17,369 nucleotides of DNA from CAZGRP01 sp964527995 (GCA_964527995.1 CAZGRP010000077.1:1-17369), one strand, 5' to 3'. Shown: positions 1 through 7,907, numbered from the stretch's first letter. The notes: generated by a model from the sequence alone, not told the origin. Translations and numbers: made by a program.

Positions 1-2
1 CT

Positions 3-965
3 CTGGCTGACTACCTCTCTCCCCTGCCAGTTGCCCCCTCCGCGCCGCAAGGGTTTGTGGTGGCTGGTACCGGGGCGGTCAGCGCTCGGGTGGAATGGCC
101 GGCGTACTCGCCGGGCGTGCCGCTGGATCATCTGGCCTTGATCGCCAATGGCGACACCGTCGCAACTTTTACTGACACGACAGCTGCCAGCTACACCGTT
201 TACGGTCTGGTCCCGGATTCGGATGCGGCGCTGGAGTTGACGGCCATCGGCCAAAACGGCCTGGCCAGCCAGCCGGCCGTGGCCCATCTGCGCACCCGTT
301 CGCTTCTTGAGGGTAAAAGGCAGCCGGACGGCTCCTGGCTTGCCACCCTCGGCGATTCGCTTGCGTTTGTCGCTCACACCCTGGTGGTCGAAGCATCGGA
401 GGATGCCACGGTGGTGGATGTTACTGTTGACTTTCTGCTCGACGGTGGGCAACGCACAGAGGTGTTGCAGGCGGATCTTTCCAGCAGCCAGAGCAGAGCT
501 GCCACGGGGGAGGGCGGAGTTACCGTGCGCACCCTGGAAGTTCAGTTGCCGCCGACCCGCGCCCAGCGCGTGCAGGTCAAGGTGAGTCCCCCGGTTGCCG
601 GGATCAGCATTGGTTACTCGGACCGGAAGCCCCATTGGGCTCCGCCCGCCGAGTTTGTTCTGTACCCCAACTACCCGAATCCGTTTCGGGATCAGACCCG
701 CATAGTTGTTGACATTCCTGCCGCAGAAGGCGACGACCCTTTTGCGGCGCAGCGTATGCCACGGCAAATCGAGGTGCGCATTTATAATCTTCTTGGCCAG
801 GAAGTGCGCCGTTTCAGCCTCGAGGTCGGTCCGGGCAGCCGCGTCCCGGTCCCCTGGGATGGCCGAGACTTCCTTGGCCGTCCTCTACCCAGTGGCGTTT
901 ACTTCTACCGGATCGTCGAACAGGGGTGGCAGTCGCCGTTTCGGAGGGCGCTGTTGCTGAGATAG
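3..965 (+). CDS. Secreted protein, C-terminal part, with type IX secretion sorting tail (5' truncated)
   Basis: The reading frame is open to the left edge of the window, so the start is missing; a GTG at 57 is internal and has no convincing ribosome binding site. About 320 residues are visible. The first ~95 look like a fibronectin type III-like beta-sandwich, followed by a beta-rich stretch. The last ~100 form a FlgD-Ig-like / type A sorting domain: YPNYPNPF near 665, then VRIYNLLGQEV, WDGRDFLGRPLPSGVYFYRI and a basic end. In the FCB group this tail directs proteins through the type IX secretion system to the surface or medium. The passenger domain lies upstream, so the activity is unknown. 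The gene converges on the TIM-barrel gene. Confident about the tail, less so about the FnIII label. Confidence 0.85.
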   Translation: MADYLSPLPVAPSAPQGFVVAGTGAVSARVEWPAYSPGVPLDHLALIANGDTVATFTDTTAASYTVYGLVPDSDAALELTAIGQNGLASQPAVAHLRTRSLLEGKRQPDGSWLATLGDSLAFVAHTLVVEASEDATVVDVTVDFLLDGGQRTEVLQADLSSSQSRAATGEGGVTVRTLEVQLPPTRAQRVQVKVSPPVAGISIGYSDRKPHWAPPAEFVLYPNYPNPFRDQTRIVVDIPAAEGDDPFAAQRMPRQIEVRIYNLLGQEVRRFSLEVGPGSRVPVPWDGRDFLGRPLPSGVYFYRIVEQGWQSPFRRALLLR

Positions 966-1023
966 GGGGCGGGTTGCCTCGGGGGCGCAGGCCAGGTGGG
1001 TCATGCGAGCCCGAGCACAGTGT

Positions 1024-1878
1024 CTAACTTCCCACCACCCGCTGCCGAATTTTCCGCAACAGCGGCAGTGACTGCCTTGCGTCTTCCGTCGACTTCAGCT
1101 CCAGCACCACAGGGCCGTCGAATCCCTCCTGCTTCAGAGCCTTCAGCGTGGCCTCCCAGTCGATGTTGCCCTGCTCGCGCAGCGGCCGGTGATCCTGGCC
1201 GTCTTCGACGTCGTGGCAGTGGACGTGGGCAACACGGTCGCCGTATAACTCGGCAAACTCGACGCCCTCTCTCCCCAGCATCTTCCAGTGGCCGCCGTCG
1301 AAGCAGATCGAGGTGTCGAACTCCTCGACCAGAGGAACCACCCACTCGAAGTCCACGAACAGATTCTCCAGGCAGAGATGCCGTGGCGGGATCACACGCA
1401 CCAGCTCGGCCAGGCTGCGGCGGCTCTGCTCGCGGATCCTGTCGAGCAGGATGCCCTTCATCGTTTCCGACAACCGCGGCGAGCGCACGATGTCGTGCGC
1501 CATGATGTAGGCCCAGACGGTGTGCAAAACGAACTGGCGGATCTCCAGCGGCCGCGTGGCTTGGCAGACGGCGATGGTCTCCTCCACCGCCGCCCGCCGG
1601 ATGCGCTCGGCCCAACTATCGATATCGACGCCGAGCCCATTGTGAAGATGCAGGCTGTAGGTGAGGCCGAACTCATCCCTGAGGTGGACGAGAGCCTCGA
1701 TCGATTCCTCCGCCAGCAGCTCCGGAAAGGCCGTCAATTGATTGGCGCTGAGTTCGATATGCTCGAATCCCATCTCAGCCCGCTGGCGCACCGCGGCTGC
1801 CAGGCGCTGCGGCGAAGGCAGACCCTGCTGGTCTTCCAGAATGCCGAACGCCACCGAGAGATTGCATCCAATTCGCAT
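1024..1878 (-). CDS. Xylose-isomerase-like TIM-barrel (sugar phosphate isomerase/epimerase family) protein
   Basis: A 284-residue protein of the AP endonuclease 2 / xylose isomerase-like TIM-barrel superfamily. Candidate divalent-metal ligands appear in the usual order along the barrel: a His in SLHLHNG, a Glu in LCLENLF, Asp/His in CFDGGHW, and HVHCHD followed by a late Glu in VVLELKS. Members isomerise or epimerise sugars, inositols or keto acids, so the substrate cannot be read from sequence. The ATG at 1878 is preceded on the minus strand by GGAGGAGG, which fixes the start. It is the last gene of a three-gene minus-strand run, 13 bases after the sialidase-like gene, so it is probably co-transcribed and acts in the cytoplasm on a product brought in by the MFS transporter. 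Confidence 0.85.
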   Translation of the reverse strand: MRIGCNLSVAFGILEDQQGLPSPQRLAAAVRQRAEMGFEHIELSANQLTAFPELLAEESIEALVHLRDEFGLTYSLHLHNGLGVDIDSWAERIRRAAVEETIAVCQATRPLEIRQFVLHTVWAYIMAHDIVRSPRLSETMKGILLDRIREQSRRSLAELVRVIPPRHLCLENLFVDFEWVVPLVEEFDTSICFDGGHWKMLGREGVEFAELYGDRVAHVHCHDVEDGQDHRPLREQGNIDWEATLKALKQEGFDGPVVLELKSTEDARQSLPLLRKIRQRVVGS

Positions 1879-1891
1879 GCCTCCTCCGTTG

Positions 1892-2830
1892 TCAGAAGTC
1901 GAGCCCGAGTCGGGCGATGTAGATCGCCGCCGGCACTTCGGCGGCTGGGTCCTGGCTGTATTCGTGGCCGCTGTGGTAGCTCATCAACAGTTCGTCTTCG
2001 TTCAGCCAGCAACAGCCGGGATGGCCGGTGTCGCCGCCGCTCGGTAGAGCCACGTCGAACTCCAGTCGGTCTCGTTTGAGCCAGAACAGCGCTGTTTGTG
2101 CCCTGGGTGGGTCGGCGGCAAAGCGGCCGGCGACCAGGTAGCGGCGGTACACCTTGCGCAGCACCGGCGCCTCGACCAGATGATGCGTGGGGCGATGACT
2201 CCAGGTCGTGTAGGGTGAGCCGGCGGCTGCCACAACCGTGACACGGGGCCCCGAGTGCAGGGTGACGAGTGCTGTGACGCGGTCATCGCGCTCGAACCAC
2301 AGCTCGGTTTCGGCGACACCCTCCCCCTCATAGATGACCGAGACCTCCCGCCAGTGCAGGCCGTCGGCGGATTCGAGCAGAACCGAGCGTTGCTTTGCCG
2401 GGTCTCCGACCTCCAGGCGCTCGCAGGCCGCGGCATAGCACGTCTGCCCGTGGATCCGCGGTCGCCAGAGTACTCTTCCAGCGGGGCTGCAGGCGGCCGG
2501 CTGAGTCCATTCCTCGCCATCCTCGGTGAAGCTGACGCAGGTGCGTCGTTCGGCCTCGTTGTCGGGCGGCACGGCCGTAGCGTACGCGAAGAGGCGTTTT
2601 CCCATGGCCAGGAACTTCGGGTGGCGGGCCTCGCCAGGCAGGTCGATCTCGGCGACCGGCTGCCAGTGGGCGGCATCGGCGGAGCGCAGGATGCGCAGTC
2701 GTGCATCGCCGGCTGTGCGGGCGAGGGCGCTGCAAAACACCAGGTAGAACGATCCCGCCCAGTAGTAGAGGTCGGTGAAGGCATTGTGCCGGCCGTCATC
2801 CACCACTTTTGTGACCGTCAGGACTTGCAT
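1892..2830 (-). CDS. Sialidase-like beta-propeller protein
   Basis: About 312 residues from the ATG at 2830; an in-frame TTG at 2845 would add five residues. GGGAGGAG lies directly before the ATG, an unusually tight spacing, so the exact start is uncertain. The protein has repeated strand-loop-strand units: FTDLYYWAGSFYLVFCS, ILRSADAAHWQPV, VSFTEDGEEWTQP, LLESADGLHWREV and a late YHSGHEY. The S-x-D-G-x-x-W pieces resemble Asp-box (BNR) repeats of sialidase-like propellers, and GH43/GH32-type five-bladed folds look similar. No signal peptide is visible, so it is probably cytoplasmic. It sits between an MFS transporter and a sugar-isomerase-like gene, which suggests carbohydrate or glycoside processing. 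The catalytic class and substrate are not established. Confidence 0.7.
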   Translation of the reverse strand: MQVLTVTKVVDDGRHNAFTDLYYWAGSFYLVFCSALARTAGDARLRILRSADAAHWQPVAEIDLPGEARHPKFLAMGKRLFAYATAVPPDNEAERRTCVSFTEDGEEWTQPAACSPAGRVLWRPRIHGQTCYAAACERLEVGDPAKQRSVLLESADGLHWREVSVIYEGEGVAETELWFERDDRVTALVTLHSGPRVTVVAAAGSPYTTWSHRPTHHLVEAPVLRKVYRRYLVAGRFAADPPRAQTALFWLKRDRLEFDVALPSGGDTGHPGCCWLNEDELLMSYHSGHEYSQDPAAEVPAAIYIARLGLDF

Positions 2831-2856
2831 CTCCTCCCTCTTCAAGACTCTCTCTG

Positions 2857-2900
2857 CCCAACCTTCATTTGCGGTTCCTATTTGCCAATTTCTGTTTCCT
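2857..2900. repeat. Dispersed degenerate repeat, copy A
   Basis: This 44-base pyrimidine-rich stretch aligns without gaps to 14249-14292 at about 31 of 44 positions, and most differences are transitions. It covers the stop codon and last dozen codons of the MFS gene. The pattern suggests an old, decaying dispersed element; function unknown. Confidence 0.55.
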
Positions 2901-4376
2901 GCCCCTGCTCCTCTTGGCCCTGCCCACGCTGAACGTACGCCCGAGAGTGAGAAGTTGGGCGCCGAAGCGCGACGGCCGCGTGTAGATGATGGTCTTGAGG
3001 ATCTCCTGGGTTCGGCGCTCGGCGATGGGTCTCAGCCGGCGCAGCAGCGGAAGGGTTCCCAACATCAGCAGCGCCAGAGCGACGAAGAAGAGACGCTTGG
3101 TGGTCACCTGGGTCCCGAACACCGACAGGCTCGCGGGCAGGCGTTCCAGGACCAGCCCCGACACGAACGGGCCAATGCCGGTGAAGAGCCCGATGGAAAA
3201 ACCGACCAGGGCCATGTAAGGCCCACGGTACTTTGCCGGTGCCTCGACCATCATGCGAACGGTGTGGCCGATCCCGATTCCGGAGAGGCCGATCCCTTGC
3301 AGCGTGAAACCAAGCGCGGCGGTGAGAAACGCCCGCTTTGCATCGACGGTGAAGTGAGGCGTGAGAGCGAACAGCAGGAACGACAGCGAGGTCGTCAAGA
3401 TCCCCAGAAGAAAAACAAAACGGTTGCCCCAGCGGTCCGCCAGCTTGCCCCACCACACCAGCGAAAGGACGGAACCGAAGGCGATACTTGCCGAAGCATA
3501 GACTGACAGTGAGCTCGGAAATCCAAGATCCACCTTGAGGTAGGGGATCACAAAGGGCAGGGTGGCAGCGTTCAGCCCAAAGACGATGAAAATAAAGGTC
3601 AGGAACTTGCGGAACTGGACGTCGGCCAGCGGCCGGTGCAGGTCGCGCAGAATCGACTCGCTGCGCCCGGTTCTCGGAGGAGGCGGGTCGGGGAGCCGCC
3701 GGATGAAGTAGAGGCGGGTGAAATGAAAGACGATGCCCAGCGTGAAAACCAGGTAGAAACGGCCGAGAGTCGGGTTGCTGCCGAGAAACCAGCCGGAGAG
3801 CAGGGTCACCACAAAGGAGGTGAGCTGCCAGATCATGCGCATCCGGCCAAAGAAGCGGCCGCGGATGCGTGCGGGGACGATCTCCGTCAGCAGCGGAAAC
3901 CAGGCGCTGGTGGCGACATTCACGGCCACGGCATAGCCGAAGACGACGGCCACAAGAAACCACAGGGCAGCCGAATCGCTGAGGAGGTGATCCAGCGGGT
4001 AGATCAGAAAGAGCAAAGAGATATCGATGGCGGCAACCAGCAGCGATACAAGCAGGATGCGCTTGCGGCTGCCTGCGTCGACATAGGGTGCGGCGAACAG
4101 TTGCGCCACGGCGCAGAGGTTGAACACCGTGAAGATGACGCCGACTTCAAACTCCGAGCCCCCCAGTGTGAGGACCAGAAGGGAAATGACCCCGCCCTGG
4201 AACAGTACCTGCGGCAGGATGAGTCCCGTGGCCTGGGCCAGAATGGTGTTCCGGATGGCGTCGCGGGCGACGGAGTTTCGCTTGCGGCGACCCGCGTTGC
4301 GGCGGCTCTCCGAGAATGCGTTTGCTGGAATCCAGCGAAGTCTGGGACGCCGTGCTACCTGTAGCTCCTGTTGCAT
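2865..4376 (-). CDS. MFS transporter
   Basis: About 503 residues from the ATG at 4376; the frame stays open further upstream but the residues there look non-coding. After a basic, arginine-rich N-terminus of about 45 residues come roughly twelve hydrophobic helices, beginning ILAQATGLILPQVLF. Basic cytoplasmic loops such as PYVDAGSRKRI (2-3 loop) and WWGKLADRWGNRF (8-9 loop) are typical of the major facilitator superfamily. The substrate is unknown; the downstream sialidase-like and isomerase-like genes (19 and 13 base gaps) suggest a sugar or glycoside. The last dozen or so codons, a lysine/arginine/glutamine-rich tail, lie inside a dispersed repeat (2857-2900), so the native C-terminus may have been replaced. 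No good Shine-Dalgarno sequence is visible before the ATG, so the start is provisional. Confidence 0.85.
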   Translation of the reverse strand: MQQELQVARRPRLRWIPANAFSESRRNAGRRKRNSVARDAIRNTILAQATGLILPQVLFQGGVISLLVLTLGGSEFEVGVIFTVFNLCAVAQLFAAPYVDAGSRKRILLVSLLVAAIDISLLFLIYPLDHLLSDSAALWFLVAVVFGYAVAVNVATSAWFPLLTEIVPARIRGRFFGRMRMIWQLTSFVVTLLSGWFLGSNPTLGRFYLVFTLGIVFHFTRLYFIRRLPDPPPPRTGRSESILRDLHRPLADVQFRKFLTFIFIVFGLNAATLPFVIPYLKVDLGFPSSLSVYASASIAFGSVLSLVWWGKLADRWGNRFVFLLGILTTSLSFLLFALTPHFTVDAKRAFLTAALGFTLQGIGLSGIGIGHTVRMMVEAPAKYRGPYMALVGFSIGLFTGIGPFVSGLVLERLPASLSVFGTQVTTKRLFFVALALLMLGTLPLLRRLRPIAERRTQEILKTIIYTRPSRFGAQLLTLGRTFSVGRAKRSRGRKQKLANRNRK

Positions 4377-4588
4377 GGTCAAGGCGCTGAGCGGTGAGTG
4401 AGAGGGTGCGCAGCAAGCCCGGCTTCGTACCGGCCGTCGGATACCCCAACAGCGAGTGTTTCTTCTGCTTGCATTTCGTCTATTACTGCCGGTGGTAGAA
4501 TTCATCAATAATACGAAGCGCGTCGATGAAAAGCAAGGTGGGAGCGACGAGTCCGCCCTGTTGCAGGACAGGCTGTCCAACAAAACCA

Positions 4589-4617
4589 TTGTGCATGAAT
4601 TGCGCGCTGAGTATATT
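4589..4617 (+). promoter_or_regulatory. Candidate sigma-70 promoter for the Rrf2 gene
   Basis: TTGTGC (4589-4594), a 17-base spacer and TATATT (4612-4617). The -10 sits in the 9-mer GAGTATATT, which also occurs at the had and AbrB promoters. The predicted leader before the GTG at 4916 is about 290 bases, which is long, so a nearer promoter is possible. Confidence 0.35.
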
Positions 4618-4842
4618 GTACAACCATTGGTAGCCCGAATGTATCTGCCGCTTGATCGGTTTGAGTCGCTGCCGGTGTTTCAGGGGATCTCGCCGCGAGA
4701 GGGTTACGACCGCGCTGGCTTCGGCCAGGAAAACTCCAAAGGGTTGAGCGGCAAGGACATCGTCGATCTCGCCTCCAGGGCGGTGGCACGCCTGCGGCGG
4801 AATTGACAACCGCGGAAGGGCTCGGAATTGTGAAGAGACGAA

Positions 4843-4861
4843 TTTCCGATTCCCAGTTGCC
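4843..4861. repeat. Dispersed degenerate repeat fragment, copy B
   Basis: Nineteen bases match 14288-14306 at 15 positions, and the neighbouring bases are similarly pyrimidine-rich. It is probably a fragment of the same family as 2857-2900 and 14249-14306. It lies just upstream of the Rrf2 gene. Confidence 0.35.
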
Positions 4862-4915
4862 AATGTCTGAAGCCCGGTTTCTCATTTGTCCCTCGCATCA
4901 AAGGATCCATCCACC

Positions 4916-5335
4916 GTGGTCAAGCTGAACAAGAGCACGCGCTTTGCTCTGTACGCGGTCACCGAGTTGGCTCGAGATCCGCAGGCCGTCGTCTCGGCCG
5001 GCGAGATCGCCAGGAAATACAGCATATCCGAACACCACGTTGCCAAGGTGCTGCAGCAGCTCGTGCGCTCGGGCATGGTGCGCAGCATCCGCGGGATTCG
5101 CGGCGGCTTCCAACTGGCCCGCGACGCCCGCGACATCACCATGATGGACGTGGTGGAGATCTTCGAACGCCAGCCCCGCGGACGTGGGTGCCTGCTTCTC
5201 GACGAGAACGAGACGTGCGATTTCGATACCACCTGCCGCATCGGTGAGGTCTTCAACGAGATCGAGGAGCAGGCCTACTACACTCTGAAATCCATCAGCA
5301 TCGCCACCCTTTTGAAGCCAAAGAAAATTTCGTGA
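4916..5335 (+). CDS. Rrf2-family transcriptional regulator, BadM-like, with three-cysteine motif
   Basis: A 139-residue protein beginning MVKLNKSTRFALYAVTELA, the usual Rrf2 N-terminus. I chose GTG 4916 because upstream residues in frame do not fit the family; AAAGGA lies about 10 bases before it. The winged helix-turn-helix spans about residues 5-70 (SAGEIARKYSISEHHVAKVL, then a GIRGGF wing). Cysteines at 92, 101 and 107 (C-x8-C-x5-C) match the position of the Fe-S ligand triplet of IscR-type members (92, 98, 104), so cluster binding and oxygen or redox sensing are plausible. In Rhodopseudomonas palustris the Rrf2 protein BadM represses the benzoyl-CoA reductase operon. This gene lies directly upstream of such an operon, facing a palindrome at 5390-5411. 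Family assignment is firm; role and effector are inferred. Confidence 0.9.
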   Translation: MVKLNKSTRFALYAVTELARDPQAVVSAGEIARKYSISEHHVAKVLQQLVRSGMVRSIRGIRGGFQLARDARDITMMDVVEIFERQPRGRGCLLLDENETCDFDTTCRIGEVFNEIEEQAYYTLKSISIATLLKPKKIS

Positions 5336-5350
5336 CGGCATGATTTGCCC

Positions 5351-5379
5351 TTGACAATGTGGCCAGAGGAGAGTATATT
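5351..5379 (+). promoter_or_regulatory. Strong sigma-70-type promoter of the benzoyl-CoA operon
   Basis: A perfect TTGACA (5351-5356), a 17-base spacer and TATATT (5374-5379), located 16 bases after the Rrf2 stop codon. Transcription would start near 5386, leaving a leader of about 200 bases before had. The strength of the match suggests the operon is held off by a repressor rather than needing an activator. Confidence 0.75.
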
Positions 5380-5389
5380 CTGAAAAACA

Positions 5390-5411
5390 GGTAAACCAGT
5401 ACCGATTTACC
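5390..5411. promoter_or_regulatory. Palindromic candidate operator downstream of the had promoter
   Basis: A 22-base imperfect palindrome: outer arms GGTAAA (5390-5395) and TTTACC (5406-5411) match perfectly and the centre is the self-complementary GTAC (5399-5402). In all, 18 of 22 positions obey two-fold symmetry. It begins about 4 bases after the predicted transcription start, a classical repressor position. A dimeric regulator such as the adjacent Rrf2 protein is the most likely ligand. The site is seen; its function is inferred. Confidence 0.6.
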
Positions 5412-5586
5412 GGATAGGCCGACTTTCGCAGAGACTGACCGAGGGGTTCAGCAAGGTTCCAACGATGGCGTCGCACGGATGGCACAAGGGCAGTAGATTC
5501 AGGCCAGGCAGTGCGAGTCGGTGGTGCCGTTTTCTTTTCCGAAGAACTGAGGCAGTGAAGAGACATTAAGCCGGGAGGGTTCGCGC

Positions 5587-6672
5587 ATGGCGACGATGCG
5601 CAGTTGGCGGATGGTGGCTCCGGGCCAGACGATGGAGCTGGTTGAGTCAGAAATCGGGCCTCTGGAAGAAGGTCAGGTTCTGATTCGCGTTGCCGGATGT
5701 GGCGTGTGCCATACCGATCTGGCTTTCTGGGCGGAAGGAGTGAGCACCAACAAAGAGCCGCCGCTGACTTTGGGTCATGAGGTCAGTGGCTTTGTCGAGG
5801 ATGCCGCACAGGGGTTCGAGCATCTCATCGGCAAGGGAGTGATCATCCCTGCGGTGCTGCCGTGCGGCGAATGTGAGCTATGCCGCAAGGGCCGGGGCAC
5901 CATTTGCCGCCGCCAGATGATGCCGGGCAACGACATCGACGGAGGCTTTGCCAGCCACATCGTTGTGCCGGGTCGCGGCCTGTGCGTCGTGGATGCAGCA
6001 AGTGTGAACGAACGACTTGGCGTGTCAGGTGTCACCCTGGTCGAGCTGGCGGTGGTTGCCGACGCTGTGACCACACCGTATCAGGCGGTGCTGCGCTCAG
6101 GTCTGGGCAGCGGAGATGTGGCTGTGTTCGTTGGTGTCGGCGGGGTCGGCGGTTTCGGCGTGCAGATCGCTCGGGCCATGGGGGCCACGGTGGTGGCGGT
6201 CGATATCGATTCCCGGCGGTTGCAGCGGGTGGCCGAACACGGTGCCGAACTGACTCTGAACGCCGCCGAACTCGACCGCAAGGAGATCCGCAACACCGTT
6301 CGCGAGTTTGTCCGTGCCCGCGGGCTTTCGCCGTACGAGTGGAAGATCTTTGAGACCTCGGGCACGGCCGCTGGCCAGACTCTGGCTTTCAGCCTCCTCA
6401 CCTATGGGGCCACACTCGGCGTCGTCGGTTTTACGATGGAGACGGTGAATGTGCGCCTCAGCAATCTGATGGCCTACGATGCCCGTGCCGTCGGCAACTG
6501 GGGCTGCTTGCCGGAGCACTACCCCAAGGTGGTCGACATGGTTCTGCGCGGCGACATCCAGATTGCGCCCTTTGTACAGACCTTTCCGATGAGCCAGATC
6601 AACGATGTCTTCGGCCGCGTGCAGCGACATGAGGTCGACAGCCGGCCGATCCTCGTTCCGGACTTTTCTTAG
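5587..6672 (+). CDS. had: 6-hydroxycyclohex-1-ene-1-carbonyl-CoA dehydrogenase
   Basis: A 361-residue zinc-dependent medium-chain dehydrogenase. Residues around C41 (CGVCHTD) and H64-E65 (GHEVSG) give the catalytic zinc site. C93, C96, C99 and C107 form the structural zinc lobe, and a glycine-rich GVGGVGGFG near residue 181 is the NAD-binding fold. Family knowledge and context identify it as Had, which oxidises 6-hydroxycyclohex-1-ene-1-carbonyl-CoA to the 6-oxo compound with NAD+ in the lower benzoyl-CoA pathway. GGGAGGG (5574-5580) lies 6 bases before the ATG. It is the first gene of the operon, 9 bases before oah. Without the neighbours it could only be called a zinc alcohol dehydrogenase; with oah, dch and bcr the assignment is strong. 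Confidence 0.92.
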   Translation: MATMRSWRMVAPGQTMELVESEIGPLEEGQVLIRVAGCGVCHTDLAFWAEGVSTNKEPPLTLGHEVSGFVEDAAQGFEHLIGKGVIIPAVLPCGECELCRKGRGTICRRQMMPGNDIDGGFASHIVVPGRGLCVVDAASVNERLGVSGVTLVELAVVADAVTTPYQAVLRSGLGSGDVAVFVGVGGVGGFGVQIARAMGATVVAVDIDSRRLQRVAEHGAELTLNAAELDRKEIRNTVREFVRARGLSPYEWKIFETSGTAAGQTLAFSLLTYGATLGVVGFTMETVNVRLSNLMAYDARAVGNWGCLPEHYPKVVDMVLRGDIQIAPFVQTFPMSQINDVFGRVQRHEVDSRPILVPDFS

Positions 6673-6681
6673 GAGGCGCTC

Positions 6682-7785
6682 ATGTCCCCGTTCAAAGACC
6701 ACAATCTGGTTTCCGATTTCAAACCCCAGCAGGTTCGTTACGAGCTGCGCCCCTGCCATGATCCTGAAGGCAACGAAGTGCAGGGCCTCTACAATGCCTG
6801 GATCATCCTTGACAACCCGAAGCAGCTCAACTCCTACACCACTCAGATGGTCAAGGACGTCATTCTGTCGTTTCGTCAGGCTTCCAACGCCCGCGATGTC
6901 GTCAGTGTCGTTTTTACCGGCAGCGGCGACCGCGCCTTTTGCACCGGCGGCAACACCAAGGAGTACGCCGAGTACTACGCTGGCCAGCCCGACGAGTACC
7001 GGCAGTACATGCGTCTGTTCAACGACATGGTGACCACGATCTTGCACTGCGACAAGCCGGTGATCTGCCGGGTGAACGGCATGCGCATCGCCGGCGGGCA
7101 GGAGATCGGCATGGCGTGTGATTTTTCCATTGCCAGCGATCTGGCCGTTTTCGGACAGGCCGGGCCGAAGCACGGTTCCGCCCCGGACGGCGGCTCCACC
7201 GATTTCCTGCCGCTGTTTGTCGGCATCGAGGCTGCCATGCGGAGCTGCACCCTGTGCGAGCACTGGAGCGCCTACAAGGCCTATCGCCTCGGGCTGCTCA
7301 CCGAGGTCGTGCCGGTGCTGCGGCACGGTGACCAGTGGATCCCCAACCCCCTGGTCATCACCGATCGCTGGTTCGATGAGACGGGGCAGATCGTCTACGG
7401 TGAGTTCAAAACCGGCGAGGCCAGGCAGCAGGCGAAAGAGCTGATGGCGGAGTGCCGCACCGACTTATCGCGGCTCGATGCCGCGGTGGAGCGGCTGTGC
7501 GCCTCGCTGCTGATGACCATGCCGGGATGCCTGAGCAAGACCATCGAGTCGCTGCGCAAGCACAAGCTTATGCACTGGGATCGCAACCGCGAAACCAACC
7601 GCGCCTGGCTCGGCCTCAACATGATGACGGAGGGCAAGGCCGGTTTTCGGGCGTTCAACGAGGGCACCAAGGGACACCGCGAGGCCAACTTCATCCTCTT
7701 GCGCCAGAGCCTTGCTCGCGGCGAACGCTGGAGCGACGAGTTGATCGAGAAGATCATGCCGCCGAGGCAGTCGGCGTCGTCGTAG
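6682..7785 (+). CDS. oah: 6-oxocyclohex-1-ene-1-carbonyl-CoA hydrolase (ring-opening)
   Basis: A 367-residue crotonase-fold enzyme, longer than ordinary enoyl-CoA hydratases and close in length to Oah/BamA. Typical stretches are FCTGGNTKEYAEYYAGQP (from about residue 86), MRIAGGQEIGMACDFSIA (from residue 134) and GPKHGSAPDGGSTDFLP (about 161), the very conserved core used in the field as a marker of anaerobic aromatic degradation. The enzyme adds water to the C=C bond and hydrolytically opens the ring of 6-oxocyclohex-1-ene-1-carbonyl-CoA, giving 3-hydroxypimelyl-CoA. AGGAGG (6671-6676) overlaps the had stop codon and fixes the ATG, so the two genes are translated from one message. A 122-base spacer separates it from the GNAT gene. 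Confidence 0.95.
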   Translation: MSPFKDHNLVSDFKPQQVRYELRPCHDPEGNEVQGLYNAWIILDNPKQLNSYTTQMVKDVILSFRQASNARDVVSVVFTGSGDRAFCTGGNTKEYAEYYAGQPDEYRQYMRLFNDMVTTILHCDKPVICRVNGMRIAGGQEIGMACDFSIASDLAVFGQAGPKHGSAPDGGSTDFLPLFVGIEAAMRSCTLCEHWSAYKAYRLGLLTEVVPVLRHGDQWIPNPLVITDRWFDETGQIVYGEFKTGEARQQAKELMAECRTDLSRLDAAVERLCASLLMTMPGCLSKTIESLRKHKLMHWDRNRETNRAWLGLNMMTEGKAGFRAFNEGTKGHREANFILLRQSLARGERWSDELIEKIMPPRQSASS

Positions 7786-7907
7786 GAGGGCGATCGCACG
7801 CTCAGGGTCACTGAATTGGAACGGTCACGGAAAGAGGGATCTTAGAGTTTTGTGAGAGTCCCGTTTCTGTGTCCAGCCGACGAACTCGGAAAGGCATTGA
7901 GCACACG

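Larger units (their letters stand above)
4377..4915. other. Long intergenic region between divergent genes; no convincing gene
   Basis: Open frames run on both strands (4456-4806 plus, 4483-4863 minus), but neither encodes a protein I recognise and neither has a clear ribosome binding site. The minus-strand frame ends in a protein-like stretch (LLFIDALRIIDEFYHRQ), so a decayed gene is possible. The region must hold promoters for the divergent MFS and Rrf2 genes. Candidates are TTGTGC-17-TATATT at 4589-4617 (plus) and, on the minus strand, TTGATG-17-TAATAG at 4508-4480. A dispersed-repeat fragment lies at 4843-4861. Confidence 0.5.

Noticed and set aside
966..1023. A bidirectional terminator between the converging genes at 965 and 1024
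   Set aside because: Only a 6-base CTCGGG/CCCGAG pair with a long loop and no T-run on either side.
3636..4364. A 242-codon plus-strand frame opposite the MFS gene
   Set aside because: Its composition is charged and repetitive, as expected from the complement of membrane-helix codons, and the MFS reading is clear.
4803..4831. TTGACA at 4803 as a promoter for the Rrf2 gene
   Set aside because: At 17-base spacing the -10 would be AATTGT, only three matches to consensus. It is possible but weaker than 4589-4617.
6097..7326. A 409-codon minus-strand frame opposite had and oah
   Set aside because: It is an antisense shadow of two firmly identified enzymes and shows no family features or ribosome binding site.
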